Assembly (NCBI GenBank): GCA_902779125.1 | Contig: CACZAC010000023.1 | Coordinates: 1 to 64,000, forward strand | From: an uncultured Bacteroidales bacterium | GTDB taxonomy: Bacteria > Bacteroidota > Bacteroidia > Bacteroidales > Muribaculaceae | Length of the DNA: 64,000 nucleotides | Direction: 5' to 3' | In this document: one piece after another, positions 39,823 to 48,700 of the stretch | How the letters are laid out: every line of letters starts with the position of its first letter | Numbering within the stretch: position 1 is the stretch's first letter | The notes under the pieces: generated by a model | Database searches by the model: none | Told to the model about the DNA's origin: nothing | What the model saw: only the letters and a program-made list of their open reading frames with translations | Position numbers and translations under genes: made by a program

Positions 39823-40040
39823 GTCCCGTTAAAAAATCGACAACACGGATGTAAGTTGTTTATAATCAGATTATTATAAAAGTTATTCAAGCGCACGGAT
39901 TTGAAATTACTATGCAATGAATAACAATTTGATTCTGTTTTTTTTTAATGCTAATTGCGCTAATTATACAAATCTCACGAATAGATTAAAATACTAGCAT
40001 CAAATTAGTTAAATTGGCTACGCCGAGCTAAAGGTTCGTG
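39823..40040. repeat. MITE-like element, truncated copy 2
   Basis: GTCCCGTTAAAA at 39823-39834 begins a 218-bp segment that matches the reverse complement of 15032-15247 at about nine in ten bases. Homology stops abruptly at 40040 (GGTTCGTG), and the second terminal repeat is missing. It occupies part of the 666-base gap between folC and degP. Confidence 0.75.
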
Positions 40041-40275
40041 TTTTTGTGTGTTTCCGCCTGCAGTGCCATTATTGGCAACCGCAATCAGAATGATGAAGCA
40101 CCTTCCCACCACTCCACCCCTAATCAGCGGCCTCCCTCCTGTTTATTCATGCTATCCTGGAGCCGAAGTCGGTTTTTTGGCAGTGTCAAAATGTCATTAT
40201 ATGTTATCATGAGCTGGTGCAATGCAAAACTAATTAAAAAGTCACTGCATTGCTATTAATTTATTTTAAAAAAAG

Positions 40276-40316
40276 TGGCACAGATATTGCCAGTGTCATT
40301 TTTAGTTGTACTTTTG
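40276..40316 (+). promoter_or_regulatory. degP promoter region: sigma-54-like -24/-12 site plus a -7 box
   Basis: TGGCACA-GATA-TTGC at 40276-40290 has GG and GC dinucleotides 12 bases apart, as sigma-54 requires (the last consensus base is C, not A/T). Overlapping downstream, TACTTTTG at 40309-40316 is an exact -7 box with ATTG 19 bases upstream. Either or both may drive degP, whose ATG is at 40391. Confidence 0.5.
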
Positions 40317-40390
40317 GCACAACAATTGAAAAGTTAAATTTAACACTTGGAAAAATTAAAATCAACAATAATTTAACAGTAAACTGACAC

Positions 40391-41938
40391 ATGAAGAAAA
40401 ATTTGAAATTAGCGATTATGCTCGTGGCTGCGTCGATTCTAGGCTCGGCAGCAACCATGATGGCAACAAGCGAGTTGCAAAAGAAAGGTGTCATTACCGA
40501 CACATATGTATTGAACAAGGAGAGCAAGACCACCGACGACGGTTTTGTTAAGTTCGCATCTCGTCCCGTGGACTTGAGCCGCGATTTTACCGACGTCGCC
40601 GAGAACACCATCAACTGCGTGGTAAGCATCAAGAATCTCGCCACGCCCAAGCAGAACTACTATCAGGGCGGCTTTATTGACCCGTTTGAGTTCTTCTTTG
40701 GCCCCGGCTTCGGCGGTGGTAACGGACAGGGACAGCGCAAACAGCAAGAACCGCAGAAGAGCGAGCCTCAAGCCATCGGCGCAGGTTCGGGTGTGATTAT
40801 CAGCTCTGACGGCTATATCGTCACCAACAACCACGTGATTGACGGCGCCGAGAAACTCGAGGTTACCCTCAACGACAACCGCCAGTTCAACGCCACAGTG
40901 GTGGGCACCGATGAGAAGACCGATATCGCGCTCATCAAGATTAACGCCAAGGACCTGCACGCCATCACCTTCGGCAACAGCGACGCTGTCAAGCCCGGCC
41001 AGTGGTGCGTGGCAGTGGGCAACCCCTTCGGCTTCAACTCTACCGTTACCGCCGGCATCATCAGCGCCAAGGCCCGCGGCATGAGTGACAACAGCCGCAA
41101 CAACAACGGCATCAAGGCGTTCATCCAGCACGATGCTGCCGTCAATCCCGGCAACTCGGGAGGTGCGCTGGTGAACACCGCCGGTGAACTCATCGGCATC
41201 AACACGATGATTTATTCCCAGACGGGTAACTACAGCGGCTGCTCGTTTGCCGTGCCCAGCAACACCGTCAAGAAAGTCATCACCGACATCAAGCAATATG
41301 GCACCGTGCAGCGTGCTGTGCTCGGTATCCAGTACACTGAACTTACCGCCGAGAAAGCCAAGGAGGAGAAAATCACCGCCACCAACGAGGGCATCTATGT
41401 CGCCAAGGTCACCGACCGCGGTGCCGCCAAGGAAGCCGGCCTGCAAGAGGGCGATGTCATCGTGAAGCTCAACGGTGCCCGCGTGAAGGACAGTGGCGAG
41501 ATGCAGGAAGAGATGAACAAGCTGCGTCCTGGCGACAAGGCTGAAGTTGAGTACTACCGCGACAACAAGCTGCGTCATACTACTGTCACCTTCAAGAACG
41601 ACCAGGGCAACACCAAGATGACCAAGCAGAGCGATGTCATGTCACTGGGATGCGCCTTTACCGAGCTGAGCAAGGAAGACAAGGAAGACCTTGCCATCTC
41701 CAAGGGCTTGAAGGTGGTCGGCATCAAGGCCGGCAAGTTCAAGAGCGCTGGCATCCGCGACGGGTTCATCATCACCGACATCAACAACATTCCCGTTGAC
41801 TCGCGCGATGACGTGGAGAGCATCTACAACCAAATCATGCGCAGCAGCGACGCCGACAAGGTGATGTTCATCACCGGCTTCTACCCCACCGGCAAGAAGG
41901 TTTACTACGCCGTTGACCTGAGCGACGACGAGGAATAG
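40391..41938 (+). CDS. degP: Periplasmic serine protease of the Do/DegP/HtrA family
   Basis: The 515-residue exported trypsin-fold protease has two PDZ domains. The N-terminus is a hydrophobic signal or anchor (MKKNLKLAIMLVAASILGSA). Catalytic triad: His in 'IVTNNHVIDGAE', Asp in 'KTDIALIKIN', Ser256 in 'NPGNSGGAL'. PDZ1 contains 'GLQEGDVIVKLNGARV' and PDZ2 'GIRDGFIITDINNIPV'. It degrades or refolds damaged envelope proteins. It is a single gene with a possible sigma-54 site and a strong terminator. Confidence 0.95.
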   Translation: MKKNLKLAIMLVAASILGSAATMMATSELQKKGVITDTYVLNKESKTTDDGFVKFASRPVDLSRDFTDVAENTINCVVSIKNLATPKQNYYQGGFIDPFEFFFGPGFGGGNGQGQRKQQEPQKSEPQAIGAGSGVIISSDGYIVTNNHVIDGAEKLEVTLNDNRQFNATVVGTDEKTDIALIKINAKDLHAITFGNSDAVKPGQWCVAVGNPFGFNSTVTAGIISAKARGMSDNSRNNNGIKAFIQHDAAVNPGNSGGALVNTAGELIGINTMIYSQTGNYSGCSFAVPSNTVKKVITDIKQYGTVQRAVLGIQYTELTAEKAKEEKITATNEGIYVAKVTDRGAAKEAGLQEGDVIVKLNGARVKDSGEMQEEMNKLRPGDKAEVEYYRDNKLRHTTVTFKNDQGNTKMTKQSDVMSLGCAFTELSKEDKEDLAISKGLKVVGIKAGKFKSAGIRDGFIITDINNIPVDSRDDVESIYNQIMRSSDADKVMFITGFYPTGKKVYYAVDLSDDEE

Positions 41939-41968
41939 AAACACACACATCACACACAACAACTGTTA

Positions 41969-42004
41969 GCGGGAGATGTGGCCATGACGTGCCACATCTC
42001 CCGC
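41969..42004 (+). terminator. degP terminator hairpin
   Basis: A perfect 14-bp stem, GCGGGAGATGTGGC / GCCACATCTCCCGC, 30 bases after the stop codon; the following T-run is short. Confidence 0.75.
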
Positions 42005-42154
42005 TTGCCTCATCCCAACCCAAGCCCCCAACTCTTTCATATACAGAAAAAGGGAATAAAACAATCATGTCGATTCCAAAATACAATTAAATGATTCTCA
42101 ATATTTTTTTCAAAAAAAATTAACGGAAAATAGTGAGATTTAAAAAAAAAGCAT

Positions 42155-42162
42155 TATCTTTG
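42155..42162 (+). promoter_or_regulatory. -7 box (TATCTTTG) for the RHH protein
   Basis: An exact TAnnTTTG match 34 bases before the ATG at 42197. Confidence 0.55.
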
Positions 42163-42196
42163 CACGTGAATATTAACCCCAAAAAAATGAATCAAT

Positions 42197-42382
42197 ATGA
42201 GAGGAGGACCTAGACCCGGAGCCGGAAGACCTAGAATTTATGGTAAGCGAGTGCAGTTATCTATCTTGATTTCAGAGGAAGCCAAAGACAAACTCAAGCA
42301 GTTAGCCACAGCCAAAGAGAAGCCTCTGGCAGGCATAGTCGAGCAGCTCATCATCGACCATCACAAGGACATGATGTTGTAA
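42197..42382 (+). CDS. Small ribbon-helix-helix-like DNA-binding protein
   Basis: The 61-residue protein has a basic Gly/Pro/Arg tail (MRGGPRPGAGRPRIYGKR). A beta strand 'VQLSILISEE' and two helices ('AKDKLKQLATAKEK', 'AGIVEQLIIDHHKDMM') match the MetJ/Arc ribbon-helix-helix plan. The 'GAGRP' hook before the strand is typical of plasmid- and phage-type and chromosomal RHH or CopG-like proteins. No toxin gene is adjacent, so it looks like a stand-alone regulator. Its target is unknown; the nearest candidates are its own promoter and the sigma gene downstream. Confidence 0.75.
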   Translation: MRGGPRPGAGRPRIYGKRVQLSILISEEAKDKLKQLATAKEKPLAGIVEQLIIDHHKDMML

Positions 42383-42626
42383 AATCGACAATAAAAATTA
42401 ACTTCTGAGCCAAATTTTGACGACCCCGCATCAAGACCCACACATCACTTAACACAATAAAGGTCATTGCTCCAAAAGAAGCCTAAAAGGAAAAACAGCA
42501 CAATTATTACCTGAAAAAAAGAACGCTGTTTTCCTTTAAATAGATTTGTTCTTATTGCCTTATCACGGGCAATAGGTATTGTTGTGCGCGCTAGTGACCA
42601 CCATAAAGGTGTCAAGGGTTGCAGTT

Positions 42627-42642
42627 TGGCACATTTTTTGCA
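42627..42642 (+). promoter_or_regulatory. Consensus sigma-54 (-24/-12) promoter ahead of the first rpoD paralogue
   Basis: TGGCACA-TTTT-TTGCA matches the sigma-54 consensus TGGCACR-N4-TTGCW at every defined base, with GG (42628-42629) and GC (42640-42641) 12 bases apart. The predicted start of transcription is near 42653, 33 bases before the ATG at 42686. A lone TAGATTTG (42541-42548) further upstream could be an alternative -7 box. The remainder of 42383-42685 holds a small TATTGCC/GGCAATA hairpin (42553-42574). Confidence 0.6.
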
Positions 42643-42685
42643 GTACGTTTTTTATAATAAACACACTAAAACCAAACCAAGTTCA

Positions 42686-43543
42686 ATGAGACAACTTAAA
42701 ATCTCAAGATCCATAACCAACCGCGAGAGTGCATCTCTCGATAAGTACCTGCAGGAAATCGGGCGACAGGAACTCATTTCGGTTGAGGAAGAAGTGGAAC
42801 TGGCACAGCGCATCCGCGAGGGCGATGACGCCGCTCTCGAGAAGCTGGTCAACGCCAACCTGCGCTTTGTCGTCTCGGTCGCCAAACAATACCAGAACCA
42901 AGGATTGAGCCTGCCCGACCTCATCAACGAGGGCAATGTAGGCCTCATCAAGGCCGCCCAGAAGTTTGATGAGACACGCGGTTTCAAGTTCATCTCCTAT
43001 GCCGTGTGGTGGATACGCCAATCTATCCTCCAGGCCATTGCCGAGCAGTCCCGTCTCATCAGGGTACCCCTCAACCAGGTGGGCTCGGTCAACAGGGTAA
43101 ACAAGGCACAGGCACAGTTTGAGCAGAGGCATGAGCGCCGCGCATCGGCCGAAGAACTCGCCAAAGAGCTGGAAATGCCCATCGACAAAATCAGCGAGGC
43201 CATGAAACTGGCCGGACGCACCGTCTCGGTCGACGCACCCTTTGCCGAAGGCGAAGAGAACAGCCTGCTCGACGTGTTGCCCAACAACGACTCCCCCATG
43301 GCCGACTCCAACCTCAACCAGGAATCGCTGGCCAAGGAGGTGGAACGCGTCCTGGAGCAGCTCAATCCCCGTGACCGCGAAATCCTGAAGATGTTCTTCG
43401 GCATCGGCTGCCAGGAGATGACACTTGAGGAAATCGGCGCCAAGTTTGACCTGACACGTGAACGCGTGCGCCAAATCAAGGAAAAAGCCATCCGCCAGCT
43501 CAAGGGCCGCCGCAGCCAACTGCTCATGGCTTATCTGGGTTGA
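42686..43543 (+). CDS. rpoD: RNA polymerase sigma-70 family factor, primary type (paralogue 1)
   Basis: The 285-residue sigma factor has the short Bacteroidetes primary-sigma layout. Region 1.2 is '[16 protein letters not shown]', region 2 is '[19 protein letters not shown]' and '[20 protein letters not shown]', region 3 is '[20 protein letters not shown]', and region 4 is '[20 protein letters not shown]' plus '[13 protein letters not shown]'. The start at 42686 ([15 protein letters not shown]) mirrors paralogue 2 exactly; a longer frame upstream (42584) would cover the promoter. It is nearly the same protein as 43682-44539, about 80-85% identical by eye. A consensus sigma-54 site precedes it. 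Confidence 0.93.
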   Translation: MRQLKISRSITNRESASLDKYLQEIGRQELISVEEEVELAQRIREGDDAALEKLVNANLRFVVSVAKQYQNQGLSLPDLINEGNVGLIKAAQKFDETRGFKFISYAVWWIRQSILQAIAEQSRLIRVPLNQVGSVNRVNKAQAQFEQRHERRASAEELAKELEMPIDKISEAMKLAGRTVSVDAPFAEGEENSLLDVLPNNDSPMADSNLNQESLAKEVERVLEQLNPRDREILKMFFGIGCQEMTLEEIGAKFDLTRERVRQIKEKAIRQLKGRRSQLLMAYLG

Positions 43544-43625
43544 CGTCCCAGCTTTCAGCAAATGGCAACTAAAGCCGTTTAACAGTCAATAAACACGGTT
43601 TTTTTGCTGATTTTTTGTGATTTTT

Positions 43626-43656
43626 TTTGAGTGTTGAGATATTTGTTGTATCTTTG
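43626..43656 (+). promoter_or_regulatory. Promoter of the second sigma paralogue (TTTG-N19-TAtcTTTG)
   Basis: TTTG at 43626-43629 and TATCTTTG at 43649-43656, spacer 19. The ATG follows 25 bases later. An AACCG-type hairpin with a T-run at about 43573-43605 may terminate paralogue 1. Confidence 0.75.
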
Positions 43657-43681
43657 CACGCTTAAACTGTACATAAGTTAG

Positions 43682-44539
43682 ATGAGACAACTTAAAATTA
43701 CAAAATCCATTACTAATCGCGAGAGCGCTTCGCTCGACAAGTATTTGCAGGAAATCGGACGCAAAGAGCTGATTACAGTCGATGAGGAAGTCGAGCTGGC
43801 ACAGCGCATTCGTCAAGGTGACCAAGCAGCACTTGATAAACTTGTCAATGCCAACCTGCGCTTTGTCGTTTCTGTCGCAAAACAGTATCAGAACCAGGGA
43901 TTGAGTCTTCCCGACTTGATCGACGAGGGCAATCTGGGCCTCATCAAGGCAGCGCAGAAATTCGACGAGACACGCGGCTTCAAGTTTATCTCCTATGCTG
44001 TGTGGTGGATTCGTCAGTCCATCCTACAGGCCCTTGCGGAGCAATCTCGCATTGTCAGGCTGCCGCTCAACCAGGTGGGCTCTATCAACAAGATCAGCAA
44101 GGCCCAGTCACGGTTTGAACAGGAGCATGAGCGCCGCCCGTCGGCCGAGGAACTCGCCGAGCGCCTTGACATCCCCGTTGACAAGATCAGCGACACGATG
44201 AAAGTGTCAGGTCGTCACGTCTCGGTCGATGCACCGTTTGTCGAAGGCGAGGACAACAGCCTGCTGGATGTGCTGCCCAACAACGACTCACCCATGGCCG
44301 ACTCCACCCTCAACCAAGAGTCGCTGGCCAAGGAGGTGAACCGCGCGCTGGATCAGCTCAACCCGCGTGAGAGGGACATCCTGAAGATGTTCTTCGGCAT
44401 CGGCTGCCAGGAGATGACGCTCGAGGAGATTGGTGCGAAATTTGACCTGACACGTGAACGCGTGCGCCAGATCAAGGAGAAAGCCATCCGCCGCCTGAAA
44501 GGCCAAAAGAGCAAACTGCTCAAAGCCTATTTAGGATAA
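43682..44539 (+). CDS. rpoD: RNA polymerase sigma-70 family factor, primary type (paralogue 2)
   Basis: The 285-residue protein is colinear with paralogue 1 without gaps, starting [15 protein letters not shown]. All regions are intact: '[20 protein letters not shown]' (2.4), '[20 protein letters not shown]' (3), '[20 protein letters not shown]' (4.1) and '[20 protein letters not shown]' (4.2). It has a housekeeping-type promoter, so it is the likelier constitutive primary sigma of the two (inference). A 138-base gap separates the pair. A terminator follows. Confidence 0.95.
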   Translation: MRQLKITKSITNRESASLDKYLQEIGRKELITVDEEVELAQRIRQGDQAALDKLVNANLRFVVSVAKQYQNQGLSLPDLIDEGNLGLIKAAQKFDETRGFKFISYAVWWIRQSILQALAEQSRIVRLPLNQVGSINKISKAQSRFEQEHERRPSAEELAERLDIPVDKISDTMKVSGRHVSVDAPFVEGEDNSLLDVLPNNDSPMADSTLNQESLAKEVNRALDQLNPRERDILKMFFGIGCQEMTLEEIGAKFDLTRERVRQIKEKAIRRLKGQKSKLLKAYLG

Positions 44540-44565
44540 CACAACTTATTGCAACAAGTATTCAG

Positions 44566-44590
44566 GCTGCCTCACAAGGGCAGCTTTTTT
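44566..44590 (+). terminator. Terminator of sigma paralogue 2
   Basis: A 6-bp GC-rich stem (GCTGCC / GGCAGC) followed by six T, 26 bases after the stop codon. Confidence 0.75.
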
Positions 44591-44811
44591 AATTGCCTAT
44601 TCCCAAGACCATACACCGAAACGGTCTATTTGCATGGCCATCAATACGAAAAAAGTCTGAAAAATTGCAAGAATCAGAATTTGGTTGTAATTTTACCACT
44701 TCAAAGCCATCATGAAGCAACATCAAGAGACTTCATGACATCGTGCAAAGACATATCTAAGTTTTTTTACGGCAAAAGTATATTTATCAATAACCATTAA
44801 TGATCTGAAAA

Positions 44812-45300
44812 ATGAAAAAGATTTTGACTTTAGTTTGCATGCTCATGCTTGGCGTGAGTATGGTAAGCGCACAAGTTCATCAGGGTGAGAGCGCCGCTGG
44901 AGCTCAGCTGGTGTATGGCACCGAGATTAAAAACCTGGGCATTGGCATCAGGTACCAGTATGGTATCCTTGACCAGCTGCGTGCCGAAATCGGCGTGAAC
45001 TACTTCTTCGAGAAAAACCACATGTCGTGGTGGGATGTCAACCTCAACGCCCATTACCTCGTTGGACTGTGGAACGAGCAACTGTACATCTACCCTATCG
45101 CAGGTCTCAACTACACGATGGTGGACTTCAAGGGCGAACTCGACGATAAGGGCGAGAAGAACCATGTGGGCCTGAACCTGGGTGCTGGTGTAGAATATGA
45201 AATCACCAACCACTTCGGTGTCAACTTTGAATTCCGCCACACCGTCATCCGCAAGGTGGACCAGGGTGTCTTCGGGCTCGGTGTGAACTACAAGTTCTAA
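44812..45300 (+). CDS. Small outer-membrane beta-barrel protein
   Basis: The 162-residue protein has a signal peptide (MKKILTLVCMLMLGVSMVSAQ). It then shows alternating amphipathic strands typical of 8-stranded barrels: 'GAQLVYGTEIKNLGIGIRYQ', 'LRAEIGVNYFF', 'WWDVNLNAHYLVGL', 'LYIYPIAGLNYTMVDF', 'HVGLNLGAGVEYEI', 'FGVNFEFRHTVI'. It ends in 'GLGVNYKF' with the terminal Phe expected for BAM recognition. Function is unknown (porin-like or adhesin-like). Confidence 0.82.
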   Translation: MKKILTLVCMLMLGVSMVSAQVHQGESAAGAQLVYGTEIKNLGIGIRYQYGILDQLRAEIGVNYFFEKNHMSWWDVNLNAHYLVGLWNEQLYIYPIAGLNYTMVDFKGELDDKGEKNHVGLNLGAGVEYEITNHFGVNFEFRHTVIRKVDQGVFGLGVNYKF

Positions 45301-45320
45301 ACCCCACACTAAACTGATTA

Positions 45321-45366
45321 CAAAACAAGCAGGACCAGCCTCACGGGCATGGTCCTGTTTGTTTTG
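45321..45366. terminator. Bidirectional terminator
   Basis: A 17-bp stem with one mismatch (CAAAACAAGCAGGACCA / TGGTCCTGTTTGTTTTG) between convergent genes. Confidence 0.88.
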
Positions 45367-45390
45367 TGTCCTTGTGTCACCGCAGCAGCA

Positions 45391-46917
45391 TCATTCCATG
45401 GGCTGCAGCTTGTCGATGGCGCCGCTCACAAACGACGAGAAGTCATTCTCGTCCTCATCCTCGTTGCCAAATGCGTCACCCGCCTTGATGGTACACAGTG
45501 AGCGCAGCAATTCCAGCGAAGCGTTTGCCTTGGGCTCGTTGGTGTAGAAGTGGCCCTTGCCGTTGAAAATGTCCTCCAGGCCGAACTCGAAGTAGCCGTT
45601 GATGCTATCGTTGCGCGTCTGTGCAAAGATGCCCATCAATGCCGTATTGAAGAATTCACGCACGGGTTTCATCTCGTAGGCATAGCCCTCGGTCTGCTCA
45701 TAGTCAAGCATCTTGAGGTAGAGAATGCCGTCGATGACACCGATGCGTATCATCTTATTGTCATACTGATAGATATACTCGCCCTCATACATCTCAGGAG
45801 CCTGCCCCATAGCGTTGGCAAAGTTACTGATTTGCGTCACGACCCCCTCGGAATCGGTAGAACGGGTGGCTATCACCATGTTCCACTCGCCCTCGAGATG
45901 CGGGTCCCGTGCCAGACCGATGGTGAACGGGCCGTCCACGGTCGACAGGATTTTCGCCAGGTCAATGCGACCGATGTAGGGCAATTTGCCGAACATGCCC
46001 AGCAACTGCTGAATCTGCTTGAGTTTAACGAAATTCTCACCCTTGACACTCATCGTGAAGATATAGTCCATAGAGTTGGGGATAGCCTTGAGCACGTCCT
46101 CGCTGGGCGAACCCAGTGTCGAATTGAGTAACTGGGCGTATTCGCTGTTCTCGGCAGCGAGGATACGGGTCGCCATCTCGACACGTTTGTCGTCCAGCTC
46201 GACATTGCAGACCACGGCATCGATGTCACTCTCGGTGAAAATCTCGATGAGTGGCATCTTTTGGGACAGCTCCCGATAGACCTCGCTCTTGCCGAGGATG
46301 GACTTCAGGCCCTTGCCCAGCATCCAGGCATTGATGGCGGCATCGTCGTGCAGCACCGTCTTGACATCCTTGTTATCGATGATGCTGGTTGCCGTTTTGG
46401 AGAGAATGCCCTTGGCTGCACGGGCAGCGCGTGCAGCATCCATAGCCTTGTTGACGGTACCGATGAGAAGCACCTTGCCGTCAATGACATAGAGATTGTC
46501 CTTGACATACATACAGTCCAGCCCCTCGACCTTCTCAAAGTCGCCTCCCACACGCATCTCAAGCGTCTTGCGGGCCTTGTCGGGGTCGTCGAGCATCGCC
46601 AGAAACACCTTGCCAAATGTCTTGACCGTGAAGAACACATAAGCCTTGTTGTCGGTGTCTATTCCCATCTGGGGCAACTCATTGAGCAGGATACACAACG
46701 GAGACGTGTCGTTATCATCGATTACCTGCTGTAACGATTGGGGCAACACGATGCGGTCATCATCGAGCAAGCCCGCCTGCTTCAGAATCTCAGGGACATC
46801 AAAACTCACCACACCGGTAGCGTCGGAGGGAATCATTTCCTCAAGGTTGTTGCCTGCACATCCCGTCAGCAACAGGATGAGCATCCCAAGTGTCATTCTT
46901 CTAAACCACTTCTTCAT
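45391..46917 (-). CDS. DUF4836-like lipoprotein
   Basis: The 508-residue lipoprotein (MKKWFRRMTLGMLILLLTGC) begins after the lipobox with 'AGNNLEEMIPSDATGVVSFD'. That 'P.DA..V...D...L' opening is typical of the DUF4836 family of Bacteroidales envelope proteins. The rest is mixed alpha/beta, including an Ala-rich helix 'MDAARAARAAKGIL' and 'FFNTALMGIFAQTRNDSING', with an acidic C-terminus ('GNEDEDENDFSSFV'). No catalytic motif. The start at 46917 is used because the upstream ATG (46962) disrupts the signal peptide. Function unknown. Confidence 0.75.
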   Translation of the reverse strand: MKKWFRRMTLGMLILLLTGCAGNNLEEMIPSDATGVVSFDVPEILKQAGLLDDDRIVLPQSLQQVIDDNDTSPLCILLNELPQMGIDTDNKAYVFFTVKTFGKVFLAMLDDPDKARKTLEMRVGGDFEKVEGLDCMYVKDNLYVIDGKVLLIGTVNKAMDAARAARAAKGILSKTATSIIDNKDVKTVLHDDAAINAWMLGKGLKSILGKSEVYRELSQKMPLIEIFTESDIDAVVCNVELDDKRVEMATRILAAENSEYAQLLNSTLGSPSEDVLKAIPNSMDYIFTMSVKGENFVKLKQIQQLLGMFGKLPYIGRIDLAKILSTVDGPFTIGLARDPHLEGEWNMVIATRSTDSEGVVTQISNFANAMGQAPEMYEGEYIYQYDNKMIRIGVIDGILYLKMLDYEQTEGYAYEMKPVREFFNTALMGIFAQTRNDSINGYFEFGLEDIFNGKGHFYTNEPKANASLELLRSLCTIKAGDAFGNEDEDENDFSSFVSGAIDKLQPME

Positions 46918-47327
46918 GGTCTTCAATTTGCGTTTTGTGATAGTTATAATAAAACACTTCAAATTCTATTGCCCGAGAGACTAGGAATCACTTGAACAAT
47001 GGCACAAAAATACGACATATTAAGGATATAACAAGCATTTTTTGTAACAACTTTTTTCCTGCCGCCAAATTGCAGCTATAATCGCTCATAAAAACCAAAG
47101 AAATGTGGCTGGCAATGCCAGTAGAAAAGGGATGATTATCCACTCCATTGTTAAAAACAAGCAAAAAACATAAACCTCAATAATAAAAAATAGTAGTATT
47201 TGAAAAAAAAGCCTAATCTATATAGCTTAATTCAAAATATTGAACTAAATTTGGACATTAAAACCATAGAAACAAGTATAACTCATCCAGGAGCAGTTGT
47301 AAGCACCTGATTAAAAGGAATAAGAAT
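46918..47327. other. AT-rich intergenic region, one possible -7 box
   Basis: TAAATTTG at 47246-47253 (plus) matches TAnnTTTG and could serve the small gene at 47328. Otherwise only A/T-rich sequence and a tiny TGGC..GCCA hairpin (~47106) are seen. Confidence 0.4.
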
Positions 47328-47567
47328 ATGAATGACATTTCTGAAATTTTGCGCGAACTGCTGGACCGATACAGCAACACTCCCGAGTTAGACCGGGAGT
47401 TTGAGAGAATGCGACGTGAGGTTGATGGCTTCGAAGACGACTATGCCACATGGTGTGACGAGAATGGCTATAATATCAAGGACGGCTACCTCGATTTCGT
47501 CAACGAGATTGTAGAGTCCCAAGATTCCTACTGGGACAACTATCAGGAATTCGGAAACAATATTTAA
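47328..47567 (+). CDS. Small acidic protein of unknown function
   Basis: The 79-residue, strongly acidic and probably helical protein begins MNDISEILRELLDRYSNTPE and continues with 'FERMRREVDGFEDDYATWCD'. Codon use and amino-acid composition look coding. There is no signal peptide or known motif. It precedes aguA by 74 bases on the same strand and might share its transcript. Possibly a protein-interaction or inhibitor-type small protein, but nothing in the sequence says which. Confidence 0.6.
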   Translation: MNDISEILRELLDRYSNTPELDREFERMRREVDGFEDDYATWCDENGYNIKDGYLDFVNEIVESQDSYWDNYQEFGNNI

Positions 47568-47641
47568 CTCACGTTGCACGTTTAATATCATATAAACACC
47601 CTATCATCATTAACATCAAACAACGATACACATCACAATAG

Positions 47642-48685
47642 ATGCTTTCCAAAAGAAACCGCAGCTTTGCTGCCGAGTGGGACTGCCAAGACGGCATTCT
47701 CATCTCATGGCCTCACGCCGGCACTGACTGGGCTTATATGCTCGACGAGGTGACGGCTTGTTATGTACAGCTGGCCAAAGCCGTCCTGCAGGATGACGAG
47801 CGGCTGGTCATCATCGCTCCCGATGCCGACGAAGTGCGCCTGGCATTAGGCTCAGATGTTGACTGGAGCCGCATCACCATCGTCGAACTGCCCACCAACG
47901 ACACTTGGGTGCGCGACTACGGACCCATCACCGTGTGGCACGACGGCAGGATGTCGCTCGCCGATTTCACTTTCAACGCCTGGGGCATGAAATTTGCCGC
48001 CGACTGCGACAACTTGGTCACCTCGCGCCTGAATGAGCGCGGTGTGTTCAATATGCCGCTGCTCAACTACCGTGACATCGTGCTTGAAGGCGGTTCTATC
48101 GAGACCGACGGCAACGGCACTGTGATGACAACGACCTGCTGCCTGACCGCACCCAACCGCAACGACGCCATCAGCCGAGAAGAAATGGAACAGGTACTGT
48201 TGGAGCGACTGGGATGCGTCAAGATGCTGTGGCTCGACCACGGCTCCCTCGCGGGAGACGACACCGACGGTCACATCGACACACTGGCCCGCTTTGCTCC
48301 CGGTGGCATCATCCTCTACACGGGATGCGACGACCCCGAGGACGAACATTTCGAGCCGATGAGGCAGATGGAAGAACAACTCAAGACCTTCACTGACGCC
48401 GACGGTAACCATTACCACCTCATCAAGCTGCCGCTGCCTGACGCCTGTTATGACGAAATCTCCAGATTGCCCGCCACCTATGCCAACTTTCTGGTGACTA
48501 ACCACCAGGTGCTCGTACCCATTTATGGGCAGCCCGAGAAAGACCTCCAGGCATGCCAACTCATCGGCGAAGCCTTTCCTGGCCGCAAAGTCACAGGAAT
48601 TGACTGCCAAGCGCTCATCTGCCAGCACGGCTCACTGCACTGTGCCACCATGCAACTGCCCAAAGGTTCACTGACTAATCACTAA
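47642..48685 (+). CDS. aguA: Agmatine deiminase
   Basis: The 347-residue member of the peptidyl-arginine-deiminase-like (PPAD) family converts agmatine to N-carbamoylputrescine. Visible active-site blocks: 'NDTWVRDYGPITV', 'VLEGGSIETDGNGTVMTTT', 'WLDHGSLAGDDTDGHIDTLA' with the general-base His, and 'GSLHCATMQLPKG' with the nucleophile Cys334. The next gene encodes the following enzyme, 15 bases downstream. Confidence 0.95.
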   Translation: MLSKRNRSFAAEWDCQDGILISWPHAGTDWAYMLDEVTACYVQLAKAVLQDDERLVIIAPDADEVRLALGSDVDWSRITIVELPTNDTWVRDYGPITVWHDGRMSLADFTFNAWGMKFAADCDNLVTSRLNERGVFNMPLLNYRDIVLEGGSIETDGNGTVMTTTCCLTAPNRNDAISREEMEQVLLERLGCVKMLWLDHGSLAGDDTDGHIDTLARFAPGGIILYTGCDDPEDEHFEPMRQMEEQLKTFTDADGNHYHLIKLPLPDACYDEISRLPATYANFLVTNHQVLVPIYGQPEKDLQACQLIGEAFPGRKVTGIDCQALICQHGSLHCATMQLPKGSLTNH

Positions 48686-48700
48686 TCTCAACCACAAATC

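Noticed and set aside
42197-42382. Antitoxin of a toxin-antitoxin pair
   Set aside because: The RHH protein has no small partner gene on either side; the next gene is a sigma factor 300 bases away.
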